Made by a program: the position numbers and the translations under genes. From Bacillus luti (GTDB lineage: Bacteria > Bacillota > Bacilli > Bacillales > Bacillaceae_G), in assembly GCF_001884105.1 (NCBI RefSeq), contig NZ_MACI01000018.1, positions 62,001 through 126,000 of the forward strand: DNA of 64,000 bases, given 5' to 3'. Position 1 is the first letter of the stretch; the number at the start of each line of letters is the position of its first letter. Below the pieces are notes generated by a model. The model saw nothing but the letters and a program-made list of their open reading frames with translations. It was not told the DNA's origin and made no database searches. Below, piece after piece: positions 28,564 through 38,143 of the stretch.

Positions 28564-29376
28564 TTACAAGAAAATAATAGTAAGTACACCTACGATAATA
28601 CAATAGAAGGAGAAATATTTTAAATTTCCTTTTGCCATAATGTTCATAAACCATTTTAACGAAATATACGTCATAATAAATGTTGCGATGAATGCAACGA
28701 CATATGGTACGAATAACGTGTCTAGATTTGGGTCGTTTGCAATGTCTGTAATACTTAGTAATAAACCACCTAAGCTAACTGGAATGTATAGTAAGAATGA
28801 GAAGCGAAGAGCAGTTTCTTGCTTCATACCAAGTAACATCGCTGCTACGATTGTGGCACCAGATCGGCTTATCCCAGGGATTAGTGCGCAAGCCTGTGCT
28901 AATCCGACGATGATTGCATCTTTCATAGAAAGATCGCCATCATTTTTACGTCCACGCAAGTTTCTAATAATCCAAAGGCCGACAGCAGTAATGAGAAGGG
29001 AAATCCCAACCATTCTCACACCTTTTAAGTACTGATCGATGTAATCTTTAAATAAAACACCAATAACACCTGCTGGAATCGTGGCAATTACAAGGTAAAT
29101 AATAAAGAAGAAATCTGATTTTGTATCTTCTGCTCTTGTAAATATATAAGATATACCATTCTTCGTTAGACGAATTAAATCATTTCTATAAATAAGTAAT
29201 ACAGCTAATAATGAAGCTGAATTAACAAGTAGTTCAAAGCTAAACCCTTCTATTTTTAGTCCTAGCAAATGTTGTGCTAAAACGAGGTGACCACTTGAAG
29301 AAATCGGAATTGGTTCTGTTAGTCCTTGGAACAAACCAAGAATTAAATATTTTAAAATGTAGTAAAATTGTTCCAT
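28564..29376 (-). CDS. uppP: Undecaprenyl-diphosphatase (BacA/UppP)
   Basis: Membrane phosphatase that turns undecaprenyl pyrophosphate back into the lipid carrier for wall synthesis, and gives bacitracin tolerance when abundant. 270 residues, about eight helices. The first active-site motif is [15 protein letters not shown] (Gln17, Glu21, His30) and the second [16 protein letters not shown] precedes the ATG at 29376. B. cereus-group genomes carry several uppP copies, and this one is monocistronic between repeats. Confidence 0.95.
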   Translation of the reverse strand: MEQFYYILKYLILGLFQGLTEPIPISSSGHLVLAQHLLGLKIEGFSFELLVNSASLLAVLLIYRNDLIRLTKNGISYIFTRAEDTKSDFFFIIYLVIATIPAGVIGVLFKDYIDQYLKGVRMVGISLLITAVGLWIIRNLRGRKNDGDLSMKDAIIVGLAQACALIPGISRSGATIVAAMLLGMKQETALRFSFLLYIPVSLGGLLLSITDIANDPNLDTLFVPYVVAFIATFIMTYISLKWFMNIMAKGNLKYFSFYCIIVGVLTIIFL

Positions 29377-29472
29377 AACATCCTCCTTGTTAATTAGTAT
29401 AAAGAAACAACTTTTCCATTATAACAAAGATATGGATGAATATTGGGAAGAAAAAAATATTCGGAATATAGT

Positions 29473-29504
29473 AAAAATCCCCTATAGCGCTATAGGGGAT
29501 TTTT
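29473..29504. terminator. Perfect palindromic hairpin between uppP and copy C of bcr1
   Basis: AAAAATCCCCTATAGC and its complement, 16-bp arms with no spacer; A/T-rich ends make it a plausible terminator for the gene at 29661 on the minus strand. Confidence 0.7.
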
Positions 29505-29658
29505 ATCCCGCTTTAATGGGCAGTAAGACCCCCACCTCAAAATTCAGCGAAAGCAAAGAATTTAGGTGGGGGATCAACTGCCCATAAAAGTCCGATTGGT
29601 TCAACTAATAATCAGTGGGGGATGAAGAAAACCCCCACTGATTAAAGTTTCACTTTAT
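29502..29658 (+). repeat. bcr1-type repeat, full copy C
   Basis: About 150 bp bounded by TTTAT at both ends. It contains two hairpins, one with arms around CCCCCACCT / AGGTGGGGG and one around CAGTGGGGG / CCCCCACTG. It starts in the T tail of the palindromic terminator and ends 2 bases before the stop codon of the chemoreceptor-like gene. Confidence 0.88.
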
Positions 29659-29660
29659 TA

Positions 29661-30605
29661 TTAATGAGAAGCCGCTGTTTCTTGAAGACTTGTAGTCAAT
29701 TGAACATCGATTTTTTCAGCGTCATGAATATGGCTCATAATAGTAGTATTTAATTTTTGGAACATTTGTTGTGTATGTGCAAATTCTCGTAATATATCGT
29801 CATTACAAGATTTTTGGTTTTCAATCGCTTGAATAACATTTGTAGCACCATTTTGTAACGTTTGAATCATGATTAAAATATTTTCGATTCTAGCGTTTGT
29901 ATCGGCACTCATTTCGACACCCTCATCGACTAAATGTAAATTATCCTTTGTGTTTTCGTATGCTTTTTCAATTTCTTCTTGAATTTTTTTCGTTAAGTTG
30001 CCGATATTTTTTGTACTCTCTGCCGTACTTTCTGCTAGTTTTCTTACTTCATTGGCAACAACAGCGAAGCCTTTACCATGCTCTCCAGCACGTGCAGCTT
30101 CGATACTTGCATTTAACGCTAGTAGATTTGTTTGCGCTGCTATGTTTTGAATGACTTCTACAATTTGCTCAATTTCTTTTGAGCGTTCACTTAAATGATT
30201 CATGCTGTTAGATGTACGCTGAGATTGTTCACCTAATTTATTAATAACAATAAGTAAACGGTGAACAGATTCTTTTCCTTCATTAGAGCAGTCAATAATT
30301 TCTTCAATAGACTGAATTAAGCTATGTTCTTTTTGTAACATTTCACTGTTCAATTCATTGGAATGTGTTGTACGTGTTGAAACATTTTCAAAACATGAGT
30401 TTAATTGTTGAACTAAATTTTGAAGTGTATGGTGTTGGTTATTTACAAGTTGATGCTCTTGGACGACGCTTTGTACACGATCGTGGATAGTGGAAATTAT
30501 TTCTCGTTTTTCAATATCTTTTTGTTTTAATTCTGTCTCTAGCTCATGTATACGATTTTCTAATTGTTCAATTTTATGTTGGAGTGTTTTCTTTTGAGTA
30601 AACAT
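29661..30605 (-). CDS. Soluble methyl-accepting chemotaxis-like protein
   Basis: Cytoplasmic signalling protein of 314 residues without membrane helices. Residues about 5-30 and 60-130 form coiled coil. The MCP signalling tip is intact ([20 protein letters not shown], then [14 protein letters not shown]), which in the family binds CheA/CheW. No sensor domain is recognisable in the short N-terminus, which resembles B. subtilis YfmS-type soluble receptors. It ends right next to a bcr1 copy. What it senses is unknown. Confidence 0.9.
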   Translation of the reverse strand: MFTQKKTLQHKIEQLENRIHELETELKQKDIEKREIISTIHDRVQSVVQEHQLVNNQHHTLQNLVQQLNSCFENVSTRTTHSNELNSEMLQKEHSLIQSIEEIIDCSNEGKESVHRLLIVINKLGEQSQRTSNSMNHLSERSKEIEQIVEVIQNIAAQTNLLALNASIEAARAGEHGKGFAVVANEVRKLAESTAESTKNIGNLTKKIQEEIEKAYENTKDNLHLVDEGVEMSADTNARIENILIMIQTLQNGATNVIQAIENQKSCNDDILREFAHTQQMFQKLNTTIMSHIHDAEKIDVQLTTSLQETAASH

Positions 30606-30826
30606 TTTATTTCATTCAACCGCCTTTGGAAGTTATATTTTCTCTATATTTGGATTTTAGCATCTTTTATAATTTATAAATATAGGAATTGTTAAATATT
30701 TAAGAATCTATTACATTTTATTCATAATTCCCTTTTTTTCGTCATGAAAAATAAACTGTATTTAATGGTATTGTAAACAAACTGTAAAATAAATCATGTA
30801 TAACTGTATAAGAAGGGAGTCGGATT

Positions 30827-32101
30827 ATGAACTATTTTAAGCGAATCAGTAGTCTAGTATTAGCAGGAATTATCGGTCTTTCTAGTACAGTCGCTGTAAA
30901 AGCAGAGTCAAACGACGAGAAACTTAACAACATGCAACAGCAATTGCAGCAAAACGATGCAGATATGCAGAAGAAAGAGCAAGAGAAGCAAGCTGTTAGT
31001 AAAGAAATTCAAGGTATCGAAAGCGAACTACATAATTTAAATAATACAATTGCAAAAAATAAAGAGGATCAAGCTGCTATTCAACGTAAAATCGATGAAA
31101 CACATAAGCAGATTGAACAAAAAAAGGAAGAAATTGTCGTTTTAGAAGATAAAGTCCTTGCTCGTAAGGATATTATGAGAAAACGTATGATTTCTGTTCA
31201 AAACAGTTCAAATACAAGTTTAGTAGTAGAAGTTGTAGTAGAGTCAAAAAACTTTGCAGATTTCATACAACGTATGAATGCAGTTACTACTATTCTAGAA
31301 GCAGATAAAGAAATTTTACGTCTACAAGAACAAGATCTTCGTCAAATTGAAGAGGATAAGAAAACAATTGATGAAAAAGAAGCATCATTAGTAGTAGACA
31401 AGCAAAGATTAGCAAAAGCACAAGCTGAACTGCAAGATAACTTGAAAAAGCGTCAAGATAACTTACAAACGGTTCAAGCTAAATATAATCAGATTGCAAG
31501 CCAACTTAATTTAGCAGCAGAAGAAAAAGCTAAAATTGAGTCAAATATGAAGGCAGTGCAAGAAACAATTGCTCGTGAGCAAGAAGCAGCAAGAATTGCA
31601 GCAGAAGAGCGTGCAAAAGCAGAAGCAGCTGCAAAGGCTGAGCAAGAGGCCTTAGCGAAAGCGCAAGCAGAAATTGCAGAAAAGCAAAAGCGAGAAAAAG
31701 CTAATAAACCAGCTGAACCTGTTGCTAATAATAATTCGAAGGTAGAACCTGCACAACCTTCTAAACCAGCTGCTGGTGGAAAAGAACTTTATGTACATGC
31801 AACAGCTTATACAGCAGACCCAGCTGAAAATGGTTATGGACCAGGTCAACAAGTATATTCTGCATGGGGCCCAGGTGGTAAAGGTTATAATCTAACTGCA
31901 AACCCAGGAATGAAATTAATTGCGGTGGATCCATCTGTTATTCCATTAGGTTCTCGTGTATATGTTGAAGGATATGGAGAAGCAATTGCAGCAGATACTG
32001 GTGGCGCGATTAAAGGTCACAAAATCGATGTTTTAATGCCTGATAAAGCTTCATCTAGTAATTGGGGCAGAAAAAATGTTAAATTAACTATTTTAAATTA
32101 A
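30827..32101 (+). CDS. Secreted coiled-coil protein with C-terminal 3D domain
   Basis: 424-residue exported wall protein. Signal peptide about 1-26 (ends VKAES), a long coiled coil (about 30-285) resembling the N-terminus of CwlO-type hydrolases, a Pro/Ala linker, and a 3D domain (about 317-424). The three conserved aspartate sites are in AYTADPAENG, AVDPSVIPLG and AADTGGAIKGHKID, a lytic-transglycosylase-like catalytic arrangement seen in YocH and in B. cereus Ent proteins. It probably cleaves or binds peptidoglycan. AAGGGAG precedes the ATG. Confidence 0.88.
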   Translation: MNYFKRISSLVLAGIIGLSSTVAVKAESNDEKLNNMQQQLQQNDADMQKKEQEKQAVSKEIQGIESELHNLNNTIAKNKEDQAAIQRKIDETHKQIEQKKEEIVVLEDKVLARKDIMRKRMISVQNSSNTSLVVEVVVESKNFADFIQRMNAVTTILEADKEILRLQEQDLRQIEEDKKTIDEKEASLVVDKQRLAKAQAELQDNLKKRQDNLQTVQAKYNQIASQLNLAAEEKAKIESNMKAVQETIAREQEAARIAAEERAKAEAAAKAEQEALAKAQAEIAEKQKREKANKPAEPVANNNSKVEPAQPSKPAAGGKELYVHATAYTADPAENGYGPGQQVYSAWGPGGKGYNLTANPGMKLIAVDPSVIPLGSRVYVEGYGEAIAADTGGAIKGHKIDVLMPDKASSSNWGRKNVKLTILN

Positions 32102-32107
32102 CACGTA

Positions 32108-32142
32108 ATCCAACTTTACAATTTGTAAAGTTGGATTTTTTT
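32108..32142 (+). terminator. Terminator after the 3D-domain gene
   Basis: ATCCAACTTTACA / TGTAAAGTTGGAT with ATT loop and T run. Confidence 0.92.
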
Positions 32143-32204
32143 GTGAGAATAATGTTAAGTTGAGTTTACATTTTGTTAAGGATGGCATACAATGGTGGTG
32201 AGAG

Positions 32205-32432
32205 GTGGTAAAATTGACCATTTTTAACAGAGTGAAAGAATTAAGAGCTCGTTTTAATTTTTCGCAAAGTGTATTAGCAGAAAAGGTTGGAGTAACGAGA
32301 CAAACAATTGCTGCAATTGAAAAAGGAGATTACGTTCCTTCTTTGTTATTAGCACTTACGATTTGTGATGTGTTCGAGCTAAAGATGGAAGATGTATTTG
32401 TTTTAAATAAGGAGGGGGAAGAGGATGAATAG
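32205..32432 (+). CDS. Small XRE-family regulator
   Basis: 75-residue protein that is almost only a Cro/CI helix-turn-helix (LRARFNFSQSVLAEKVGVTRQTIAAIEKG), of the short type that controls a neighbouring membrane protein. The start may be GTG 32205 or TTG 32214; both have a GGTGG-type ribosome site. It overlaps the next gene by eight bases, so they are coupled. A second pair of the same design lies at 48565-49198. Confidence 0.88.
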   Translation: MVKLTIFNRVKELRARFNFSQSVLAEKVGVTRQTIAAIEKGDYVPSLLLALTICDVFELKMEDVFVLNKEGEEDE

Positions 32433-32898
32433 AATTGGTTTTTCTTATATCATAAATGTACTCTATACTGCGTTAGCATGCTGGACATTTGTTGAATTTT
32501 ATAGTGTGATTACAGAATTAGCAGATATAATTAAAAACGAGAAATTTCCATTTGAAGTATGGTTTAATGGAGTACCATTTATTTTATTATTTATTGGAGC
32601 TATTATAGTTACAATTTTTTATAGAATTCAAAAGAAAAAATACAAGAATTTATCTTTTTGGATGTATCCATTATTATTTCCACTAGAAGATGAGCGTGAA
32701 AAAGCGATTACCGATAAAGCCTGTCGAACAACATTTGTATCATTATGGTTTGTATTACCTTGTGCAGTTGGATTTTTAACCTTTTCACCTATTATTAATG
32801 AATACCTTCCTGGATACCCGTTATATATTCTATTTTCTATTTTCTTTATTCAAATGACAGTTTTCCATATATCCCTATACAGAAATAAATTAGCTTAA
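32425..32898 (+). CDS. Four-helix membrane protein paired with XRE regulator
   Basis: 157 residues with about four hydrophobic helices (about 5-30, 45-70, 105-125, 130-150) and a charged central loop (LEDEREKAITDKACR), a feature common in DUF2178/DUF3796-type proteins next to small XRE regulators. Function unknown. GGAGGGGG precedes the ATG. Organisation implies the regulator controls or is controlled by this protein. Confidence 0.75.
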   Translation: MNRIGFSYIINVLYTALACWTFVEFYSVITELADIIKNEKFPFEVWFNGVPFILLFIGAIIVTIFYRIQKKKYKNLSFWMYPLLFPLEDEREKAITDKACRTTFVSLWFVLPCAVGFLTFSPIINEYLPGYPLYILFSIFFIQMTVFHISLYRNKLA

Positions 32899-32900
32899 AA

Positions 32901-32935
32901 AAAGCCTTCTTGCATTAGCAAGAAGGTTTCTTTTT
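32901..32935 (+). terminator. Terminator after the XRE/membrane-protein pair
   Basis: AAGCCTTCTTGC / GCAAGAAGGTTT stem followed by T-rich tail. Confidence 0.85.
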
Positions 32936-33014
32936 AAGCTTACACTTGTACATACAGCAATATTATCTTATCATTTTATATAGAGTAAGATTTTGTAACG
33001 GAAAGGAATTGTAT

Positions 33015-33647
33015 ATGAATAAGCAAAGAATTTATAGTATAGTAGCGATCCTTCTATTTGTTGTAGGTGGTGTTTTAATCGGAAAGCCATTTTATGATGG
33101 ATATCAGGCTGAAAAGAAACAGACTGAAAATGGACAGGCTGTTCAAAAGATGGATTATGAAAAGCATGAGACGGAATTTGTAGATGCTTCAAAAATTAAT
33201 CAACCAGACTTGGCGGAAGTAGCGAATGCATCATTAGATAAGAAACAAGTGATTGGCCGTATTTCGATTCCAAGTGTTTCAGTAGAGCTCCCTGTTTTAA
33301 AATCTTCTACTGAGAAAAACCTATTATCAGGTGCAGCGACAGTAAAAGAAAATCAAGTAATGGGAAAAGGGAATTACGCACTAGCAGGACATAACATGTC
33401 TAAAAAAGGTGTTTTGTTTAGTGATATAGCCTCTTTGAAAAAGGGCGATAAAATTTATTTGTATGATAATGAAAATGAATATGAGTATGCAGTTACGGGT
33501 GTATCTGAAGTAACTCCTGATAAGTGGGAAGTTGTAGAGGATCATGGGAAAGATGAGATAACGCTTATTACATGTGTATCTGTGAAGGATAATTCTAAGC
33601 GTTATGTTGTTGCTGGTGATTTAGTAGGAACGAAGGCGAAGAAATAA
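33015..33647 (+). CDS. srtA: Class A sortase
   Basis: Membrane-anchored transpeptidase that links LPXTG-type surface proteins to peptidoglycan. 210 residues with an N-terminal anchor helix (about 6-24) and a sortase barrel with catalytic His126 (AGHNMS), Cys187 (TLITC) and Arg196 (KRYVVAG); these are the residue numbers known for B. anthracis SrtA. The ATG at 33015 follows GGAAAGGAA; a longer reading frame from 32946 has no ribosome site and would spoil the anchor. No LPXTG protein gene is adjacent. Confidence 0.96.
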   Translation: MNKQRIYSIVAILLFVVGGVLIGKPFYDGYQAEKKQTENGQAVQKMDYEKHETEFVDASKINQPDLAEVANASLDKKQVIGRISIPSVSVELPVLKSSTEKNLLSGAATVKENQVMGKGNYALAGHNMSKKGVLFSDIASLKKGDKIYLYDNENEYEYAVTGVSEVTPDKWEVVEDHGKDEITLITCVSVKDNSKRYVVAGDLVGTKAKK

Positions 33648-33687
33648 AAAAGAAGGTCAACTCTTTAAAGAGTTGACCTTCTTTTTT
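33646..33687 (+). terminator. Terminator after srtA
   Basis: Perfect 42-bp palindrome (AAAAAAGAAGGTCAACTCTTT and complement) ending in six T. Confidence 0.93.
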
Positions 33688-33786
33688 ACTAATCTTGAGA
33701 AATAATAGAATATTTTAGTTGGTATTTAAGTATTTTTCTATTTATGTATAATAAAGTTAGAATTCTAGATTTTGGGAGGAACAACA

Positions 33787-34890
33787 GTGAAACAACAGGT
33801 GAAGAAACTTCTTTTAACAACAAGTATAGCGTTATTGATAGCTCCAATTTCAGCTTATGCGCATCCAGGGCGTACAGATGCTAATGGTGGACATACGTGT
33901 CGTACAAATTGTGAGAAATGGGGATTACAGTACGGGGAATATCATTATCATAATAAACCAGCTTCTGGTAGTGGTGCAACGAGCCCAGCACCTAGCCAAA
34001 ATAATAATGGCGCTGTAGAAGCTGAAAGACAAGCAGAAGCACAGCGCAATGCTGAGGTTGAAAAGCAACGTGCTGCCGAAGCACAGCGTAAAGCAGAGGA
34101 AGAGAGGCAGCGTAAAGCTGAAGAAGAGAGACAACGTGTAGCTGAGGAACAAAGAAAAGCAGAAGAGGCGCGTAAGCAAGAAGAAGCTAAGCGCCAAGCT
34201 GATATGGAAAAAGGTCAACTTGAAGGCCAAAAAAATGGAGAAACTGATTTTAAAGCTGGTAAAAATGCTGCAGAAGCACATGTAGCTGGAAAATCGGATA
34301 CATATAAACAAGCATTTACAACTGCTTATGCTGCGGTATGGTCGTTAGAAGAACAGAAAAAAACGCATTTTGAAAAAGGGAAAGAGCAGGGGTTAGCACA
34401 AGAGGTAATGGACGATAGACAAGTTGCCCCAGAGTTTAAACCAAACTTTGAAGAGGGATTCAAAGTAGGAAATAAAGAAAGAACGGAAAAAATTGAAAAA
34501 GAGCAAGCGGAACTAGGGGAAAAGGCTGGTAAAGAGTTAGCAGAAAAGAATCCTGGGAATAGTGATAAAGATGCATACGTGAAAGCATATGAAACCGCGT
34601 ATGAAAAAGGCTATAAGTCTACAAAAAAGGCAGTAGAAAAGGCTGGCTATAAGTATGCATTTGAAAACTATGATTTGAAAGTTCCTGCTAAGTATGAAAA
34701 GAATGAATCATTAAAGAAATGGTTTGTTGAAGGATTTAAATCAAATAAAAAGGCAACGGAAATTCGAGAAGAAGGATATAAAAAGGGAGATAGCTGGCTT
34801 TCATTCTTCTATAAAAATTTCGTGCCAAGTGAATATAAAGAACATAAAGAGCTGTATGAGCAAGCTATAGAAAAGGGTAAGAAAGAATAA
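33787..34890 (+). CDS. Secreted YHYH-domain protein with charged coiled coil
   Basis: 367-residue exported protein. Signal peptide about 1-25 (ends SAYA), then the YHYH domain at the mature N-terminus: HPGRTDANGGHTCRTNCEKW ending in GEYHYH, rich in His and Cys and probably metal-binding. A repetitive Ala/Glu/Arg/Lys/Gln coiled coil follows (about 75-145), then a region of repeated short units such as FEEGFKVG, YEKGYKS and FVEGFKS. The GTG at 33787 fits GGGAGG seven bases upstream; the in-frame TTG at 33772 overlaps it. Function unknown; lies next to srtA but has no LPXTG signal. Confidence 0.85.
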   Translation: MKQQVKKLLLTTSIALLIAPISAYAHPGRTDANGGHTCRTNCEKWGLQYGEYHYHNKPASGSGATSPAPSQNNNGAVEAERQAEAQRNAEVEKQRAAEAQRKAEEERQRKAEEERQRVAEEQRKAEEARKQEEAKRQADMEKGQLEGQKNGETDFKAGKNAAEAHVAGKSDTYKQAFTTAYAAVWSLEEQKKTHFEKGKEQGLAQEVMDDRQVAPEFKPNFEEGFKVGNKERTEKIEKEQAELGEKAGKELAEKNPGNSDKDAYVKAYETAYEKGYKSTKKAVEKAGYKYAFENYDLKVPAKYEKNESLKKWFVEGFKSNKKATEIREEGYKKGDSWLSFFYKNFVPSEYKEHKELYEQAIEKGKKE

Positions 34891-34925
34891 AAAAAGATGA
34901 GGAGAAATTCCTCATCTTTTTTTAT
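34888..34925. terminator. Bidirectional terminator between YHYH gene and peptide transporter
   Basis: AAAAAAAGATGAGGA / TCCTCATCTTTTTTT around a short loop; covers both gene ends. Confidence 0.9.
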
Positions 34926-36307
34926 TCCATCCATTTCACTAATTTCTTAGAAATTAATAATAAAACACAACCTAAGACAATCGCGGCAGCTCCAATTACT
35001 ATAAATACTTCAGAATATCCAAGTGAAGTTGTAAAGCTCGCAAGTTGTCCGCCTAAAATGTTGGCGATTCCTGAGCTTGCTAGCCATACACCCATTAATA
35101 AAGAAGCAAGTTTTACTGGAGCGAGTGCACTAACCATTGATAGTCCAACAGGTGATAAGAATAGCTCACCTAACGTATGGAAAAGATACGTAAAGACGAT
35201 AAATAGTAGGTTTGCTTTTTCTGTAATGTTATGTTCATCACTACCTGTTTTTAATGTAGCCATAACGAGAATGATATAGCCGATACCGAGTAGGATCATA
35301 CCAAGTCCCATTTTTGTTGGGATTTTTAAGTCCCCTTTTTTTCTAGTTGCAAGTTTTGCCCATAATGCTGAAATGACTGGAGCAAGTAAAATAATAAATA
35401 ATGGATTGACCGATTGGAACCAAGATGTTGGAACTTCCCATCCGAACACAGAGCGGTCTACAAATTTGTTTGTATATAATGTTAATGAACTACCGGCTTG
35501 TTCAAAGCCAGCCCAGAAGAAGACAACAAAGCATGTTAAAATGACGATAACTGCGGTACGTTGTTTTTCTTTTTTTGTTAACGGTGTATCTCCTACTGAT
35601 GGTTGTCCAGCAGCTGTTTGCAAATCGCGAGTTGGTTTTTTACCAATATCACCAAGGAAGCGATTTGATAGTGTTGTAAATAAAATTTGTCCAATGATCA
35701 TTCCGATTGAAGCGGCTAAGAAACCGTAACGGAATCCGTAATGTACCACTCCATCAACTGTTGTTTTGAATAAATTTTCTGATAAAAATCCGCAAACGAG
35801 TGGAGCTAAAAATGACCCGACGTTAATACCCATATAGAAAATGGTAAACGCACTATCACGTTTTGGATCGTTCTCTTCATATAATTCCCCAACCAGTGTA
35901 GAGATGTTCGGTTTGAAGAATCCATTACCAATAATAATAAGCGCTAATCCGAGGTATAAGCCTAATTGGTTTTGCAAGGCAAATAGTGTAAGGTTACCGA
36001 TTGCCATTGTTATACCACCAATTGTGATCGCTTTTCGTTTACCTAGAAAACGGTCTGTTAAGTATCCACCAATCATTGGTGTGAAATAGCAGGCTCCAGT
36101 ATAAAATCCGTAAATAGAGAGTGCCCATGCGGGACTAAACCCAAGACCACCGCTTACTAAAGCTGTCGTTAAATATAATGTTAATAATCCTCGTAATCCA
36201 TAGTAACTAAATCTTTCCCACATTTCTGTAAAGAAGAGTAAGTATAAACCTGGAGGATGTTTCTTTTTTCTTTGTTGTTCTCTTTCTAGTTGTATCGCTG
36301 ATTCCAT
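34922..36307 (-). CDS. Proton-dependent di/tripeptide transporter (POT/PTR2)
   Basis: Imports small peptides with protons. 461 residues, MFS-type with about 14 helices. The family signature FFTEMWERFSYYGLRGLL (E-x-x-E-R-F-x-x-Y motif) is at about 26-43 and the second PTR2 motif FYMGINVGSFLAPLVCG follows. The start at 36307 has AGGAGG eight bases upstream; a start at 36328 would include that site. DtpT of lactococci and B. subtilis YclF are well-known relatives. Confidence 0.94.
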   Translation of the reverse strand: MESAIQLEREQQRKKKHPPGLYLLFFTEMWERFSYYGLRGLLTLYLTTALVSGGLGFSPAWALSIYGFYTGACYFTPMIGGYLTDRFLGKRKAITIGGITMAIGNLTLFALQNQLGLYLGLALIIIGNGFFKPNISTLVGELYEENDPKRDSAFTIFYMGINVGSFLAPLVCGFLSENLFKTTVDGVVHYGFRYGFLAASIGMIIGQILFTTLSNRFLGDIGKKPTRDLQTAAGQPSVGDTPLTKKEKQRTAVIVILTCFVVFFWAGFEQAGSSLTLYTNKFVDRSVFGWEVPTSWFQSVNPLFIILLAPVISALWAKLATRKKGDLKIPTKMGLGMILLGIGYIILVMATLKTGSDEHNITEKANLLFIVFTYLFHTLGELFLSPVGLSMVSALAPVKLASLLMGVWLASSGIANILGGQLASFTTSLGYSEVFIVIGAAAIVLGCVLLLISKKLVKWME

Positions 36308-36560
36308 GTTATTTTCCTCCTGACACAAACAAAAACAAAGTTAATAATTTTGTACATTTAATATTTTACCTTATTAACTATTATAAGTCAATAAAGGTTG
36401 ATTTTTCAGAAGAAATTGGAAAAGAGGGATAGCTATAGAAGGAGCGTTTCTTTTGTGATAGACTATGGACTATGTTTTCTTTGTAAGGAAGCGGATTATT
36501 GCACTTTTTTTATATGTGAAATTGATTTCATGGAAGATGAAATTAAAGAAGGGGAAAGAA

Positions 36561-37862
36561 ATGAAATTGTTACAGAAAAAAGAAATTTTACTTATTAGTC
36601 TTATGTTATTCTCAATGTTCTTTGGAGCAGGGAATCTTATATTCCCGCCTTTTCTTGGTTATGAAGCAGGAGAACATGTGTGGATTTCATTAGTAGGGTT
36701 TATTATATCAGCAACAGGTCTTCCTATATTGGGAGTTATTGCTATTGCGAAAGCGGGAAGTTTTCAAACGTTAGCGGGTAGAGTTCATTCTTCATTTGCC
36801 ATTATTTTTCCGTGTATCGTGTATGTATTTATTGGACCAGGTCTTGGTATCCCACGTGCAGGAAGTTTAGCTTTTGAAATGGGGCCAGGTCAGTTCTTCC
36901 CAGAAGCGGGAAGCGTAGTTTTATTATGCTACACGGTTATTTTCTTTAGTATTGTGTACTGGTTAAGTTTATCACCGTCTAAATTAATGGGGTTGTTCGG
37001 AAAGGTTTTAACACCGTTATTATTAGGTATGATTGCTCTTATCTTTATAAAAAGCATGTTTACATCAGTAGGTAGTGTGAAAGAACCTGCTGGAAACTAT
37101 GGACAAGCTCCTATGTTCCAAGGGTTTTTAGACGGATATTTAACGATGGATGCGCTAGCGGCTTTAATCTTTGGTATTGTGATTGCCAATGCGCTGCGTG
37201 AAAAAGGTATTGAAGGTGATAAAGGTTTAGCGAAATATATGAGTATTGCTGGTATTGGAGCAGGTCTTTTATTATCTATTATTTATGTCATCCTTGGGTA
37301 TGTTGGTTCAATTAGTGGTTCATTAGGTACGTTTGATAATGGCGCGAAAGTGTTATCACAAGTTATGACGGTATTATTTGGACAAGGCGGAGTCGTTTTA
37401 TTAGGTCTTATTTTTACTATCGCATGTTTATGTGTTTCAATCGGACTCGTTACATCTTGTAGTCAATTTTTCGCAAGTGCATTCCCGAAAGTATCTTATA
37501 AAATTTGGGCGTTTATACTAAGTTTTGTTAGTATGCTCTTAGCGAATTTAGGATTAACGCAAATTTTAAAAGTATCAGTACCGATCCTTGGATTTATTTA
37601 TCCAGTTGCATTAACGCTTATTATTTTAGGGTTATTCCATCAGTATATTGGAAAGTATGTATACGTATATACAGTAACCGTTGGGACTGTAGCGGTATTT
37701 AGTGCAATTGATATTTTTAATAAAAATGTAATGATGAATGAGTGGACGTCAGTATTGAAATACATTCCTTTTTATACAGAAGGTGTTGGGTGGATTGTTC
37801 CAGCTATTATAGGTGCTTGTATTGGTGTTATCATTAGTGTTGTTTTAAATAAGAAGAAATAA
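36561..37862 (+). CDS. brnQ: Branched-chain amino acid:cation symporter (LIVCS)
   Basis: Takes up leucine, isoleucine and valine with a cation. 433 residues with about 12 helices; the N-terminus has the family pattern LMLFSMFFGAGNLIFPP and the middle FLDGYLTMDALAALIFG. The ATG at 36561 follows AAGGGGAAAG; an open frame further upstream (36465) lacks a ribosome site. No T-box leader was seen. The last ~16 bases and the terminator are present again at 41840-41929, with a decayed copy of a further ~35 bases of its end before that. Confidence 0.94.
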   Translation: MKLLQKKEILLISLMLFSMFFGAGNLIFPPFLGYEAGEHVWISLVGFIISATGLPILGVIAIAKAGSFQTLAGRVHSSFAIIFPCIVYVFIGPGLGIPRAGSLAFEMGPGQFFPEAGSVVLLCYTVIFFSIVYWLSLSPSKLMGLFGKVLTPLLLGMIALIFIKSMFTSVGSVKEPAGNYGQAPMFQGFLDGYLTMDALAALIFGIVIANALREKGIEGDKGLAKYMSIAGIGAGLLLSIIYVILGYVGSISGSLGTFDNGAKVLSQVMTVLFGQGGVVLLGLIFTIACLCVSIGLVTSCSQFFASAFPKVSYKIWAFILSFVSMLLANLGLTQILKVSVPILGFIYPVALTLIILGLFHQYIGKYVYVYTVTVGTVAVFSAIDIFNKNVMMNEWTSVLKYIPFYTEGVGWIVPAIIGACIGVIISVVLNKKK

Positions 37863-37937
37863 GTAAAAGGTGTTTTCCTATTTCGGAAAACACCTTTCTT
37901 TTTTGGGGAAAAATAGTATTGAAAATGAATAGACTAA
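37847..37937 (+). repeat. Direct repeat 1 (brnQ end plus terminator)
   Basis: About 90 bp from AAATAAGAAGAAATA to GAATAGACTAA, nearly identical to 41840-41929; differences are one base in the hairpin loop, one indel in the G run and a few bases after the stop codon. Confidence 0.9.
37866..37905 (+). terminator. Terminator of brnQ
   Basis: AAAGGTGTTTTCC / GGAAAACACCTTT with a short loop (TATTTC), followed by CTTTTTT. Confidence 0.92.
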
Positions 37938-38095
37938 TGTTACTGCTATTAAAGTAAAACAATTGGTAAAAGTGTATGTGCGTGTAACAACTTACTAGGT
38001 TGGAATGATACAGAAGTCTTTTTCCTGTAGGATTAATATATTTTATTGGGATGCGTTGCTCTACATCATGTGGAAAAAAACGTAAAAAAACATTG
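37938..38095 (+). pseudogene. Decayed fragment of a DUF2339 gene
   Basis: ACTGCTATTAAAGTAAAAC at 37941 is identical to the intact DUF2339 gene at about 43187, and the next ~50 bases align without gaps to it (shared GGAATGATACA), then more weakly to about 38060-38095. The frame is broken by stops. It follows directly on repeat 1, so the 5' two thirds of the gene are deleted. Confidence 0.75.
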
Positions 38096-38137
38096 TATTT
38101 TTATCGGAATAGTGACACAATAGGAAGAACAATTCAA

Positions 38138-38143
38138 TATAAT
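38138..38143 (+). promoter_or_regulatory. -10 box of the methionine operon
   Basis: TATAAT one base before the riboswitch stem. No convincing -35 box at 17 bases. Confidence 0.55.

Noticed and set aside
29387-29587. 66-codon open frame on the plus strand into bcr1 copy C
   Set aside because: Runs through a terminator palindrome and into the repeat; same repeat-derived peptide as above.
36329-36560. T-box leader or upstream extension of brnQ
   Set aside because: No T-box core (AGGGTGG type) is present, and the open frame from 36465 has no ribosome site while the ATG at 36561 has one.
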